A stretch of 39,587 nucleotides of DNA from Symbiodinium natans (Eukaryota > Sar > Dinophyceae > Suessiales > Symbiodiniaceae), in NCBI GenBank assembly GCA_905221605.1, contig CAJNDS010002290.1:1365001-1404587 (forward strand). The letters are read 5' to 3'. Below the pieces are notes generated by a model that made no database searches, was not told where the DNA came from, and was given only the letters and a program-made list of their open reading frames with translations. Numbering within the stretch: position 1 is the stretch's first letter; each line of letters starts with the position of its first letter. Positions 8,559 through 17,514 of the stretch are shown here, piece after piece. A program made the position numbers and the translations under genes.

Positions 8559-8720
8559 AAGCAGGGAGGGTTGCGAAGGCCAAAAGCACGAGCTGTCTGC
8601 GTTTTCATCTTCGAAATGGCGAGACATAATGACACAGCTCTCGGCATGAGCCAGTTACTCAGTCGGACCCGAAAGCACCCTGGAGCTGCAGATCCCCAAA
8701 ACCCAAACCATGAGCCTTAA
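8559..8720 (+). CDS. Exon-like open frame, unknown product
   Basis: Open from 8559 to TAA 8718, with an ATG at 8616. The text looks real (RAVCVFIFEMARHNDTALGM, then SQLLSRTRKHPGAADP). The last codons enter degenerate repeat text, so a donor before about 8695 is likely. It may belong with the open frame at 8881-9042; I could not settle the junction. Confidence 0.36.
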   Translation, partial: KQGGLRRPKARAVCVFIFEMARHNDTALGMSQLLSRTRKHPGAADPQNPNHEP

Positions 8721-8880
8721 GATCCTAGGCCCCCAATCTTAAACCTTGAAGCACTAAGCTTGCTAAACACCCGCGACCTTTGGTAGTCTTGAACCCAGAA
8801 GCTCTAAGAGTCCAAAGCCAATGTTAAGTTTAGGCTTTGGTGGCCTCAGGGCTTTCGGATTTGAATGGCCAGCCTTCTAA

Positions 8881-9042
8881 CTTGACAATGCCTTTTTCGG
8901 TTGCCCTACATGTCTAGCAGGGTCCCCAATGAAAAGAACAAGAATGGACCTTGGTGAGTTTAAGCAACAGATACATGTGTTGCGGGAGCGTGGGGGAGGG
9001 GCTCTTATGCAGCTCCAAAGCGGCTTGAGAGTCAACTTTTGA
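8881..9042 (+). CDS. Exon-like open frame, unknown product
   Basis: Open for 53 codons to TGA 9040, with ATG at 8929 and 8947. The text is protein-like (MDLGEFKQQIHVLRERGGGA, then LMQLQSGLRVNF). Two CxxC-spaced cysteines occur near its start (FFGCPTCLAG). It follows degenerate CCCTAAA-like text (8690-8770) that could be intron. Function unknown. Confidence 0.36.
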   Translation, partial: LDNAFFGCPTCLAGSPMKRTRMDLGEFKQQIHVLRERGGGALMQLQSGLRVNF

Positions 9043-9166
9043 AAGAGGACTCAACGCAGACGATTTCTACGTCGCCGAAGTCGAAAGCTTCGGCTGAAAG
9101 CTCAGTCGGCGGAAGCCCTAAGAACCCCAACACCCTGATAAAGCCATCAAATTTAAATTTGCCGAG

Positions 9167-9198
9167 AGTTTAGGGTTTAGGGGTTGAGGGTTTAGGGT
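9167..9198 (+). repeat. Short TTTAGGG tract
   Basis: Four variant units. Confidence 0.75.
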
Positions 9199-9360
9199 GA
9201 GATCCCCGTCTCTGACACTAGGAGTTCAGGCTGAGCTCGGTGCTCCACAAAAAAAAAGCACTGGTGACTCCAACAAGCCTCGCTTTCAGACCCCCCCCCT
9301 TTAGGCCCCAAACCCTCCTCGGAGAATGAGGCCGATGTCCTCTGGTTCTGGGTTAAGGAT

Positions 9361-9457
9361 GGCTAAGGATTAGGGTTTAGGATTTAGGGTTTCGGGTTTA
9401 GGGTTTAGGGTTTAGGGTTTCGGGTTTAGGGTTTCCAGGTTTCCAGGTTTCCGGTTT
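9361..9457 (+). repeat. TTTAGGG array with GTTTCCAG tail
   Basis: About nine units, several with TTTCGGG, passing into three GTTTCCAG-type units. It follows the exon-like text 9313-9346. Confidence 0.82.
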
Positions 9458-9527
9458 CGTGCTCCAGGGTGCCATCATGGTGATGTCATGGTGATGTAGG
9501 GTCTATGGCTTAGGTTTGGGTTCGCAG

Positions 9528-9868
9528 GGCCGTTCACATCAAGGAGGCGCCACAAGAGCATGAACAGGCTGTGCGATACCCTACAAATAAGGCTGACAAC
9601 TTCAGCTACTCCGTAAACACCTGAGTTGTCACTGCCTGACCGCCAGACCTCAAACCACCAATTGAACCCAAAACCCTGCACTCCCTAAACCCTAAACCTA
9701 ACACCCTAACACCCTAACACCCTAACACCCTAAACCCTAAACCTTAAACCCTAAACCCAAACCGAGGGCCAGACCTCCACTTCCTTCATGTCGCTGATCC
9801 ACGACCTCACTGGCAACAGCGCCAAGGCGATTCTTCAAAGGAGCTCGGAACTCCAAAACTGCGAATAA
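9528..9868 (+). CDS. Two-exon candidate gene 3' part, unknown product
   Basis: Proposed exons are 9528-9612 and 9767-9868 (TAA at 9866). The first follows TTCGCAG|G and reads AVHIKEAPQEHEQAVRYPTN then KADNFSYS. The donor is TCC|GTAAAC at 9613. The second exon follows ACCGAG|G at 9766 and reads GQTSTSFMSLIHDLTGNSAK then AILQRSSELQNCE. The join is phase 0 on both sides. The 154-base intron ends in CCCTAAA units, including an eight-base variant CCCTAACA. A further upstream exon is likely at about 9313-9346 (PSSENEADVLW), with a GT donor that would also fit. No domain recognised. Confidence 0.48.
9683..9763 (-). repeat. CCCTAAA array with CCCTAACA variant
   Basis: Includes four consecutive eight-base CCCTAACA units, a locally amplified variant. 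It is the 3' half of intron 9613-9766. Confidence 0.85.
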
Positions 9869-9904
9869 AGACCTAAGACGCGGGACTTTCGCGCTTCCTG
9901 CACC

Positions 9905-9953
9905 AGGTTTAGGGTTTAGGGTTTGGGGTTTGGGGTTTAGGGTTTAGGGTTTG
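9905..9953 (+). repeat. TTTAGGG/TTTGGGG array
   Basis: Seven units, starting CACCAG|GTTTAG, a textbook donor context. Confidence 0.85.
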
Positions 9954-10180
9954 GAGCGCGAGAATCGGTTTTCTGCTAAATCCAGGTGTCTTGGCCAGTT
10001 CGTTTTCCAGGAACCGATATGATGGGTAGACATTAAATGCAATTGTAATCTTCTCAAACGCGGCCGCTAGTAGGGCAAGTTATATACTTAGGCTTCTTGA
10101 GGTAGCAAGCAGGTGTTTTGTTCGAGATCGAAAGGTGACAGGGTATACTTTGAGAGATCCCACTCAGACAGCTTAACCCC

Positions 10181-10435
10181 TTGACTCGCTTTTCCAAACA
10201 AGCACAGCAAAGGCACAAGCAGCTACCCTCCTCACTTACAAACTCTTTGCCAGCGCCGACTGAGATTCAGGGGCCCGCTCCTATGGCACTTCCTGCAGAA
10301 CCAAAGCCCGTCGTGGAACTCAAAGATAGGGGGCCAAAGGCTTGCGCAGCACCCAAAATCGCTTTTGGAGCAGCCAAAAAACGCACCAAAGCCGAGCGCA
10401 AGCCCCATAAGCACCCCAACACACCCCAGACCTGA
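10181..10435 (+). CDS. Basic low-complexity open frame, possible upstream exon
   Basis: Starts ATG 10181, stop TGA 10433, 84 codons. It is rich in lysine, alanine and proline (KIAFGAAKKRTKAERKPHKH). The next candidate exons (10570-10635, 10737-10811) have a similar composition, so this may be the upstream exon of that gene. A dispersed repeat element (10496-10560) would then lie in the intron. The junction is not resolved. Unknown function. Confidence 0.3.
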   Translation: MTRFSKQAQQRHKQLPSSLTNSLPAPTEIQGPAPMALPAEPKPVVELKDRGPKACAAPKIAFGAAKKRTKAERKPHKHPNTPQT

Positions 10436-10495
10436 AACGCTTTGAGTCATGTGATATCGTAGTTCTCGACATCTTACGCTCCGAACCTGGCAGTT

Positions 10496-10560
10496 TCCGA
10501 AATTAGGGGTACCTTATTGGAGTCCTTATTCTAAGGGGATCCTATTATTTGGGGATCTAC
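10496..10560. mobile_element. Dispersed GGGGTACCTTATTGG element, copy 1
   Basis: About 50 bases here are nearly identical to 26160-26215, sharing GGGGTACCTTATTGG, GTCCTTATT and TATTTGGGG in order. It ends just before the proposed exon at 10570, so it probably sits at the end of an intron. Confidence 0.55.
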
Positions 10561-10569
10561 AATTGCGAG

Positions 10570-10811
10570 GCGCAGGCGGCGCAGAAGAGGAAGGCCGATG
10601 AAGCCCAGCAGCGCCCTGGCGCCGATGTGGGGGGGGTTTAGAGGGACCGCGGTCTTGAGGTTTTCGGGTGTAGGGTTTTTGGGGGGTTGTTTGGTGTAGG
10701 GTTTAAGGGTTTAGGGTTTGGGGTTTAGGGTTTCAGGGACCTCAGAGGGAGAGACTTGTATTGTTGATCCCTCAGGCCTGGAGGATTGGGTCAAAGGGGG
10801 GTGAGGGCTAA
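10570..10811 (+). CDS. Two-exon candidate gene end, unknown product
   Basis: Proposed exons are 10570-10635 and 10737-10811 (TAA at 10809). The first follows GCGAG|GCG and reads AQAAQKRKADEAQQRPGADV. The donor GG|GTTTAG at 10636 opens a 101-base intron of degenerate TTTAGGG units that ends TTTCAG. The second exon reads GPQRERLVLLIPQAWRIGSK and then stops. Both sides are phase 0. The short basic helix text suggests a nucleic-acid or ribosome-associated tail, but that is only a guess. Confidence 0.45.
10671..10739 (+). repeat. Degenerate TTTAGGG array
   Basis: Fills most of the proposed intron 10636-10736. Confidence 0.75.
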
Positions 10812-11055
10812 GAGCTTCTCGGGTTTTCAGGGCATGGATGCCTACGTGCCCACCGACCCAGGGCATGGCTTTCATGCACGGTGGGTACCGAGATGATGGG
10901 TGATGATGGCTTCAGTGCAAGCCGGCAGTGTGAGATGTAGGGTTCAGGGTTTATGGAATTTAGATTGTAAACGGCTTTGGGCTTAGGAGCCAAAAGCTTA
11001 TGTGCCCGTACGCTCAACCTTAAACCGCCCCACTTGCATCCCTAGAGAAAAAAGC

Positions 11056-11160
11056 GGGTCGGAATAGATACGAATATTATCCCCTTAGGGGGTCCCTATA
11101 TAAGTATACAATCTGCTATAACAACCCCTCAAAATCCTATTCTTTTTCTTGAGGCCCCCT
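11056..11160 (+). mobile_element. 105-base dispersed repeat, copy 1 of 4
   Basis: Shares an ordered series with the other copies: GGGTCGGAATA, then TTAGGG-GTCCCTATATAA, then TATAACAACCCC, CCTATTCT, and TTCTTGAGGCCCCCT at the end. Confidence 0.55.
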
Positions 11161-11268
11161 AGAGATGGCTGTTTTCTGTTGGCCCCAGAAGTCCCCCCAC
11201 AAAAGCCCGAAGAATGCGGAGACCCATCCAAAGCATCAGGAACAACCTTCCGACCTGAGGGCCTTTCA

Positions 11269-11308
11269 AGGCCTAAACCCTAAGCCCTAAACCCTAAACC
11301 CTAAATAG
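11269..11308 (-). repeat. Short CCCTAAA array, possible 40-base intron
   Basis: Starts AAG|GC and ends AAATAG. Five units. Confidence 0.8.
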
Positions 11309-11542
11309 GAGTTTGGGGAGTGCAAGGCTCCCAGTCTCGACCCCGCACGTATCGCCAGGATCAAGGAAGCGGACCGGGCCAGGATCCAAGAAGCTCCCCT
11401 CTTGTGGATGTACCAGGGGTTTAGGGTTTAGGGGGGGTTTAGGGTTTGGGGTTTGGGGTTTAGGGTTAGGGTTTTACCCGAAGGATTGCTTTTGGAAGCT
11501 GAGGCATTGGTGTCGAGTGAGAAAGGGTCATGTCTGATTTGA
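11309..11542 (+). CDS. Two-exon candidate gene end, unknown product
   Basis: Proposed exons are 11309-11418 and 11470-11542 (TGA at 11540). The first follows AAATAG|GAG and is clearly helical in character (DPARIARIKEADRARIQEAP). It ends in phase 2 at GG|GTTTAG. The 51-base intron is nothing but TTTAGGG and TTTGGGG units and ends GGGTTAG. The second exon continues in frame as VLPEGLLLEAEALVSSEKG. This is the best single example of an array acting as a complete minimal intron. The tract before 11309 (11269-11308, starting AAG|GC and ending TAG) is probably also an intron. Confidence 0.5.
11416..11475 (+). repeat. TTTAGGG array forming a proposed intron
   Basis: Seven to eight units; the whole proposed intron 11419-11469 lies inside it. 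Confidence 0.88.
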
Positions 11543-13166
11543 CCGCCTTACAACGCTGGAGTCCCTCGTTTAAATCTAACTTGTCCGCAGCCGCTTGCAA
11601 GCCATCCTAAAGTTCGAGCAGCCTAAACCCTCAACCCTACACCCAAAACCGAATGTGTGAGTCTAGGCTTGTTTCCGATGGATCGCAACCTAACTGCCTG
11701 TGTAGCCCGTGTAGGATGTGTCGTGTTTTGCGTACGGTGCTGTTGCGGGTCTTGGATAAGCTGCGAGCCTGAGGTGCTACACCAGACGTCCGCCAACCTG
11801 ACAGTCTAAATGTGTCTGACACCTGCCAAACCGGGCATCCACACATCCCTTAAGGATTCCCCTAGACCCTCAAGCCTAAACCCTGCAAACAGCCAGAGCA
11901 ATTCCCAGCTTTCCGCGCTTCGGGGAGAATCCCCAAAACAACGCCAACTGCCTAGGACTGGTCCATCCCGATTCCCGATCTTTACCTGGCAAGAATGCGG
12001 GTGCTCCACTATGCCACATTCATTGTACTTAGGGAGAGTCTTTGGAGAGTCGTTCGGGTGTCACTGGTCGTGGAGTGATGCTACAAGATTTGGGCTTCAG
12101 GTGTTGAGGTGCAGTGGCCTGTTTGTCTTTGGTGCTCCAGGACCTGTGCTGAAACCGAGAAGGAGGATGTCAGGTTTTTGGCTCTGACGTTGTCGTATCA
12201 TTCGGGCACAGTGCGTGGCTGGTGGAGACTGCACATGCCCTCTACAGCCAATTGCAGAAGCTTGGTCCACGAAATCCTAGCCCTTGGGGTCCTGAAACCC
12301 GCAACTCTATCCCTACAAAAGTCCCGGAGCCACGTCAAATGGCTTTCCAACCTTAAACCCTAACCCTTGCTAGCCCCAGGTGGACCTGGGAGTGCGACTG
12401 CCTGGAGCTTGGGGTTTAAGGCTTCCCGTTTGAGGGCGGCTGCCCAGGATCTGAAGTGGACTGCGCCCAAAGTTCCAAGCCCAACCTCATAGGGCTTGAG
12501 GGTGTGGCGGCTTGGGCATCGGGCTTGAATGGCTCGAGAACCCAAATCTGAGGCTTCTTGCTACTCAACGGCCAAAAGCCCCAAGGTTCTAACTCCTCAA
12601 CCCCACCAACCCCCTGCAACTCCGAGACCCCCAGCCCGAAAACCCAAAAATCAACGGCAGAATCCGAATCCTGTTCCCCCTAACACCCTAACCCTCGAAG
12701 CCCGAAAGACTCCGCAGGGCTGCGTCTGACCGCGTCTTTGGAAGTGCACAGGTCCAACGACGACAAGGAGGAGGACCTAAGGACGCCGCAGGGGTAATCT
12801 CTTCCCCCCCAGCATCAACTTCCCCCCCCTCCCCCCTCTGCCCCCAAAGAAATATAAAAGCAGTAGGGTCCGCCGAATACTTGGTATTAGCAGGGGGGTC
12901 TGTTTTGGTCAAACAGTTGCAGTATTGGGCTGGATTTTTGTAATCGCAAGGTCTGTCTGTCCAACGGCCATGGGGGGGAGGGGGGCGCCCTCCAACTCAA
13001 AAGTGCTACTCGAAAACAAGGTCATGCATTCAACACTAACCTCAGCACCGTTCAACCCTCCAACAACACGAAATCCCTGAACTCCCAATCCCTCCCCGCC
13101 CGCCACACACACGCTCTTTGTTCAATCCTATAAACTTCCGACACGGTGCGCAAGTTTTCTTTTCAG
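11543..13166. other. No gene assigned
   Basis: Short degenerate CCCTAAA tracts at 11621-11650 and about 12353-12366. Several overlapping open frames on both strands (for example 11810-12187 + and 12109-12363 +), none convincing. C-rich tracts at 12805-12845. I see nothing else. Confidence 0.5.
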
Positions 13167-13413
13167 CCCAGTACATATAAACCCCTCGGAAAAACGAGCA
13201 ACCGCAGGCACTTTTGACCCTAAACCCGAAACCCTCAACCCTAAACCCTAAACCCTAAACTGCCCTAAACCCTCAACCCTAAACCCTAAACCCTTTTGGC
13301 TTAGCCAGAGGAGTGGCGAGGCCCAGGCGCGGCGCGGCTCCACAGTCGGAGCGCTGCAGGGGCTTCCCAGCATCTCCCAGCCTTTGGGGCGGGGGGGGGG
13401 GGGGGTGGGTTTC
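13167..13413 (+). CDS. Two-exon candidate, glycine tract, unknown product
   Basis: Proposed exons are 13167-13207 and 13305 to about 13413. The first follows a strong pyrimidine-rich acceptor (CTTTTCAG) and reads PSTYKPLGKTSNR. The donor is CAG|GC in phase 2. The 97-base intron is CCCTAAA units and ends GGCTTAG. The second exon continues in frame (QRSGEAQARRGSTVGALQGL, then PSISQPLG) into a poly-G run read as glycine, where the next TTTAGGG array begins. The 3' end is open: the donor after the G run is ambiguous. Confidence 0.4.
13217..13294 (-). repeat. CCCTAAA array
   Basis: About ten variant units; fills the proposed intron 13208-13304. Confidence 0.85.
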
Positions 13414-13516
13414 GGGTTTAGGGTTTAGGGGTTTAGGGGTTTAGGGCTTCGGGTTCAGGGTTCAGGGTTCAGGGTTTAGGGTTTAGGGTTTAGGGTTTAG
13501 GGTTAGGGTTTAGGGT
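13390..13516 (+). repeat. Poly-G then TTTAGGG array
   Basis: A run of 15 G is followed by about 15 units with several variants (TTTAGGGG, TTCAGGG). It begins at the end of the proposed exon 13305-13413. Confidence 0.85.
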
Positions 13517-14022
13517 GGAGGGAGGGGGGCAAAGGGGTTGCAGGGTTTCTGGAGTATACATGAGGTTAGACTGGGTTTTTCGAGTTCAGAGGCGGGCGTT
13601 TCTAGGGCTCATGGGGGGCTTAGCAGGTTTTCTAGGGCAACGGCCCCCTAACTTCTTTGGTTTTGGGACAGCGTGTGGGGGGTTGTAGAATGTGGGGCAC
13701 CCAGGGGGGGGCCCTGCAGGTTGAAGGTTGAAGAACAAGGCTTTTGTGAGGCCTCTTAGGGTTTTTGGGATCAGGAGCTACTCCAGGTGGGCGAACGTCG
13801 TCCCCCTTGCGGCGCAAAGCCTCAACAGCCCCAAACCCACATCGACGTTAACACAAGGTTTGTAGGAATGTGCATCTTGGCGGTACCTTTCCTTCCAAAA
13901 GCACCCGACCCGGCCAAAGCCCTTGGACCTCAACGCTCTAGACCAAGCCTAAAAACCCGAAACCTGTGACCTATTTCGGGTTGAAGGTTTAGGGTGCCCT
14001 CGACCCCTGACTCACAAACCTG

Positions 14023-14403
14023 ATGCTTGAGCCCCCAACCCAGATTGGCGAAGTACAACCGCCGGGTCGATCGCCAGCGGCGTGCTCAGAGCGAAAGCAA
14101 TATGATATCCAGATTCGGGTTATTCGCGCGAAGGGCTTAGGGGTTTTTTTCTCCTTTTGCGGCCAACAATCCCTGAAATCACCGGGGCCCCTTAGCGGCT
14201 GCAGCGCACTTCCTGAGACCAATGGTCCGCACACTGGAATAAGGGGGCTTGCCTGCCGACCTTCGGAACCGACACCCGAAAGCGTAAACCCATCTGGAAG
14301 CAGTAGTCATGGAGATCTAGCAGCAGTATATTTGGCTGCTAGGAGAGGCGATTGGGTTGTTTTTGTTAGAAGCCTAAATCCAATCCGAGAACCCAGATGC
14401 TGA
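14023..14403 (+). CDS. Open frame with a C2-like strand, weak
   Basis: ATG 14023 to TGA 14401, 126 codons. The stretch KQYDIQIRVIRAKGL resembles the first beta strand of a C2 domain, but the calcium-binding aspartates and the rest of the domain are missing. It may be an exon or a relic. A - strand frame (13989-14234) covers the same DNA. Low confidence. Confidence 0.25.
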   Translation: MLEPPTQIGEVQPPGRSPAACSERKQYDIQIRVIRAKGLGVFFSFCGQQSLKSPGPLSGCSALPETNGPHTGIRGLACRPSEPTPESVNPSGSSSHGDLAAVYLAARRGDWVVFVRSLNPIREPRC

Positions 14404-15463
14404 ACCCAAGTTTCCATTCCCTGGGGGTCGTGAACAACAAGCAAGCATAGGGATCCCAGAAGCTTACCAAGTCTGAGCGGCTGAAGGGCCTGGGTTCAGG
14501 GTCAAGGCCCAACATTTGCCCTTATGCCCTGGCACCTCGACACTCGAAGCTCAACCGGCCTTCAACGGGAAACTGCGGCCACCTCCAATTCTGCCCAGGA
14601 CCGAGATGAGGGCGGAGAGGGAGGCACAGTGGGGCAGGGGGGCTTGCTCGGGGATATTTGGGGGCAAGGGCCAGGGGTTGCGGTCGGGCGATTCGCGGTT
14701 TCGGGTTGAGGGGAAGCTTGAAGAACCCGGTACTTTCGTGGACAAGCCTTTCAGGAGGCGCGAGTATTCCGGCTTCATGGACTAGTCTCGCATCTGATGG
14801 TAGCTTGTGAGGACGGAGGCTGAGTTAGGAAAGTCTGAGACCAATGATCCATGAGCAGGGTGGAGTTTGGGCTTTGCCTTCGCTTATTTTACCCATGTCT
14901 TGCTTTCCTTCTCATTGGTGCGAAGCAGGCCGGAACTCCTTCCAGGCCCCCCCCAAACAGGGCCCAAGTATACCGCAAACCCAAAAGCCCCTCACACTCT
15001 TTGCTGCTCGACTTTATGCTTCAGGAAAGGCCATTCGGTTGATTCTTCGCGTAGAGGCTACAACATGATCATCGCTGAAGATGATTCGAATCATTTCTTC
15101 GGCACATTGTCGTGTTCAATCGTCTTGTCTCTGTCGCTCATTCGTCTGGCTTATCTGTGGTTTTCCAGTCTCGTGATGTTTTGCATCTGCATGACAACTG
15201 GACAACACAAAGGACGTTCATGCAGGTTCATTCGCCTTTTTTCTGCAGCACTTTCTGTAAAACCCATTCAAACTCCAAGCCCAAAAAGAAATTGAAACCT
15301 GTGGCCGTGGCCTGCTTGAGCCCGTACTACCCAAAACCTCCTGGAGGACGCTTGCTGCTTGAGTGATAGCCGGTATTGGTAGGTTTGACGGCTGCGTTGA
15401 GGCAGAGATGCTGCAGACCCTGCACTTTCTGAGCGTCCCGGAGCGGCTTGGCAAGGTGTTTGG

Positions 15464-16489
15464 ATGTTCAAAAACAGTGATGCCCAAATCCTGGGTTCAG
15501 CTGCAACGTTGATACCCAAACCAGAACTTCGGAGCAGACCCTCAGCCCACCAACCACCCCTGAATGTGGTGGGCGGGAAGGCTCTTGCTGCTCTGAGCCT
15601 CCAGGTTGGGAAAGTTGCAAGTCCTGCCTACATTTTGTGGGGCGTGTCGCGAATGACCGGGATCTTGTGCAGATCTCGAGCGTCAGATTCTGCGACTGGA
15701 AGAACGCCCTGGCCTACGACATTCTACGATCTCGAAGCTCGCCGTGGGGACATTCAGTACGACATCGCCCTAGACAGCGGGGCCAGTGAGGCGTTCTATA
15801 CAGCCTGGCATGCGATGGAGTCCTCAAGTGGCAAGGGTTCAAGATCCCAAGTCCTAAGCCTCAAAGTTCCTAAACCCCTAGAGAAGCCCCTAACTGAGGC
15901 CCCAAAACCCACATGTTTGGGGTTTTAGCGGCCGAGGCTCGAACTCCAATCGCTGCGGAAGGAGCTGGCGTTGGCTGCCGAGGCGGGGAGTGTCGAAGCC
16001 CAGGGAGCGCACACTAAAGCTACAAACATACCTAGGGTTTAGGGTTTAGGGTTTAGGGTTTAGGGTTTAGGGTTTAGGGTTTAGATTTCTCTAAAGTATG
16101 GTCCCTTTTGGGTCCTTGTTTTTAGGGCGGCCCCTCTTATTCAGGGTACCCAAAAAAAGGACCCTAGTTTAGAGAACTGACCACATGAGCCTTCAGGGTG
16201 TGGTGTTATCCCGCAGCATCAAGTGCAAAAGGAAGCCCTTAATAGCACCATATAGCACCCCAAAGGCCCTGACAGGACCAGCAACCCACGGGTGGCTTAG
16301 GGTTTGGGGTTTAGGGTTTAGGGTTTGGATTAGATGGTTTAGGGATAGGTCGAAACAAATTTCCTGGTTAAGGTGCTCGTCTTAGAGTCTGGTTGTTTCA
16401 AGGGTTTCGAGGTTCGATCCCGTTCAGCTGACGAAAGCCATAAAAAGCCAGCATCGCCCGAAACAACCGAACTCCAGCCCCCTGCTTAA
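15464..16489 (+). CDS. Four-exon candidate gene, unknown product
   Basis: Proposed exons are 15464-15865, 15929-16036, 16173-16301 and 16349-16489 (TAA at 16487), together 259 codons. All three junctions are GT-AG and phase 0. Exon 2 is strongly helical (LELQSLRKELALAAEAGSVE). Exon 3 reads MSLQGVVLSRSIKCKRKPLI. Exon 4 reads VETNFLVKVLVLESGCFKGF. Intron 2 is a TTTAGGG array followed by a 90-base inverted-repeat element whose right end supplies the acceptor GTTTAG. Intron 3 (47 bases) is array only. The start of exon 1 is uncertain. Between 15640 and 15750 a second frame also looks like protein (NDRDLVQISSVRFCDWKNAL), so a missed intron or frameshift is possible there. No family recognised. Confidence 0.48.
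16032..16085 (+). repeat. TTTAGGG array
   Basis: Seven pure units, the 5' part of intron 16037-16172. Confidence 0.92.
16087..16176. mobile_element. Inverted-repeat element inside a proposed intron
   Basis: A 90-base element with 18-base ends (TTCTCTAAAGTATGGTCC and its complement at 16159-16176) matching at 16 of 18. It directly abuts a TTTAGGG array. Its right end contains the proposed acceptor GTTTAG|AGA. Confidence 0.6.
16296..16346 (+). repeat. TTTAGGG/TTTGGGG array
   Basis: Six variant units forming intron 16302-16348. Confidence 0.85.
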
Positions 16490-16820
16490 TAGAAAAGCAA
16501 CAAGGCAGCCCTTGGTATTCCCCACACACATCGGCCTGGGAACGTGGCCTAAATCAAAAAACAAAGAAGCCAAGGGGACGTGAATCCAAAGGTGCTACCA
16601 TGAGCACCACCAACATCTTGTAGACGTTGTAGTTGTCCTACACCCGAACACTCGCGAGTTCTTGCAGGCCCGCGAACTGCGGGTTCTCCCAAAAAGCCCC
16701 AAGCCCTCAACCCAAGCCCCAAACCCCAAGCTTCACTCAACAGTCTCCAGTTGCCGCCAAACCCGACGGGCCTCCTGCTTGTGGGAGGCGAGACTAGAGG
16801 GTTGCGGGATCGCTCTGGGA

Positions 16821-16946
16821 TTTGAGCATGGTGATTGGAGTTAGGGTATCGGGTTTAGGGTTTAGGGTTTAGGGGGTCCAGGATTTGAGCATGGTGATTG
16901 GAGTTTGGGTATAGGGTTTAGGGTTTAGGGTTTAGGGGGTCCAGGA
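16821..16946 (+). repeat. Tandem 63-base duplication containing TTTAGGG units
   Basis: Two units (16821-16883 and 16884-16946) share TTTGAGCATGGTGATTGGAG, TTTAGGG units and GGGGTCCAGGA. Confidence 0.85.
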
Positions 16947-17003
16947 TTTGGGCAGTCTTGCGAATCGGTGTTCAGAGTCTAGAAGGTTTGCAATGAGGTT
17001 GAG

Positions 17004-17131
17004 GATCTACAGACTGGGCAGGCTAGGGGCTTCAACAGGTTCTTAAGGAAGTGGCGAAGTCAGCATGCGGTCCGCCGCAAGGCACGCGATATTGCGAGCG
17101 CAGCCAAGACCCAATAATTGAGTTTGCCTGG
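17004..17131 (+). CDS. Exon-like island, two possible frames
   Basis: Follows GTTGAG|GAT at 17003. One frame reads FNRFLRKWRSQHAVRRKARD and stops at 17115. Another reads QVLKEVAKSACGPPQGTRYC and stays open to the GTTTAG donor at 17132 in phase 0. After the array it would continue GCLPCLEASWSAGAS. I cannot decide between them. Confidence 0.27.
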
Positions 17132-17177
17132 GTTTAGGGTTTAGGGTTTCGGGTTTAGGGTTTAGGGTTTAGGGTTG
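17130..17177 (+). repeat. TTTAGGG array
   Basis: Six units, starting TGG|GTTTAG. Confidence 0.88.
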
Positions 17178-17266
17178 CTTGCCCTGCTTAGAGGCATCGT
17201 GGTCCGCAGGAGCTAGCTAATGTAATTGTGCATGCCACTCACACCACGTGAAGGAGGCAGAGTTAC

Positions 17267-17514
17267 TTAAAATGCGCCATCTGCACCCCACCTGCACCAG
17301 CTTGCCTCACTTGCATGTCCGAATCATGTTTTCACTTTTGGGATGCTTCCGCTGGATGGTAAGGGAGGAGGGGGACTGAGATATTGCATTCAACTACCTA
17401 AGCCTATTTAAGCACTGGACTTTCAGCCCTAAACCAACCGCTGCTACTGATTTTGTGTCGAAGGCACGCCTCAGGTTGCTCAGCGGATTCTGGCAACTCG
17501 GCGCTAATTTGTGA
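17267..17514 (+). CDS. Two-exon candidate, cysteine-rich, unknown product
   Basis: Proposed exons are about 17252-17358 and 17427-17514 (TGA at 17512). Exon 1 has paired cysteines (KCAICTPPAPACLTCMSESC) and ends in phase 2 at TG|GTAAGG, a standard donor. The acceptor is GGACTTTCAG at 17426. Exon 2 continues in frame with PKPTAATDFVSKARLRLLSG. The 68-base intron has no telomere-like array, so it serves as an ordinary-intron comparison. The cysteine spacing hints at a zinc-binding site but matches no family I know. Confidence 0.4.

Noticed and set aside
14060-14160. A C2 domain
   Set aside because: Only one strand-like segment matches; the aspartate loops and the remaining strands are absent.
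16365-16421. tRNA or tRNA-derived SINE: A-box-like TGGTTAAGGTG and B-box-like GGTTCGATCCC 35 bases apart
   Set aside because: The T stem and anticodon stem pair poorly and no acceptor stem forms. The same bases read in frame as the last exon of the 15464-16489 model (NFLVKVLVLESGCFKGFEVR).
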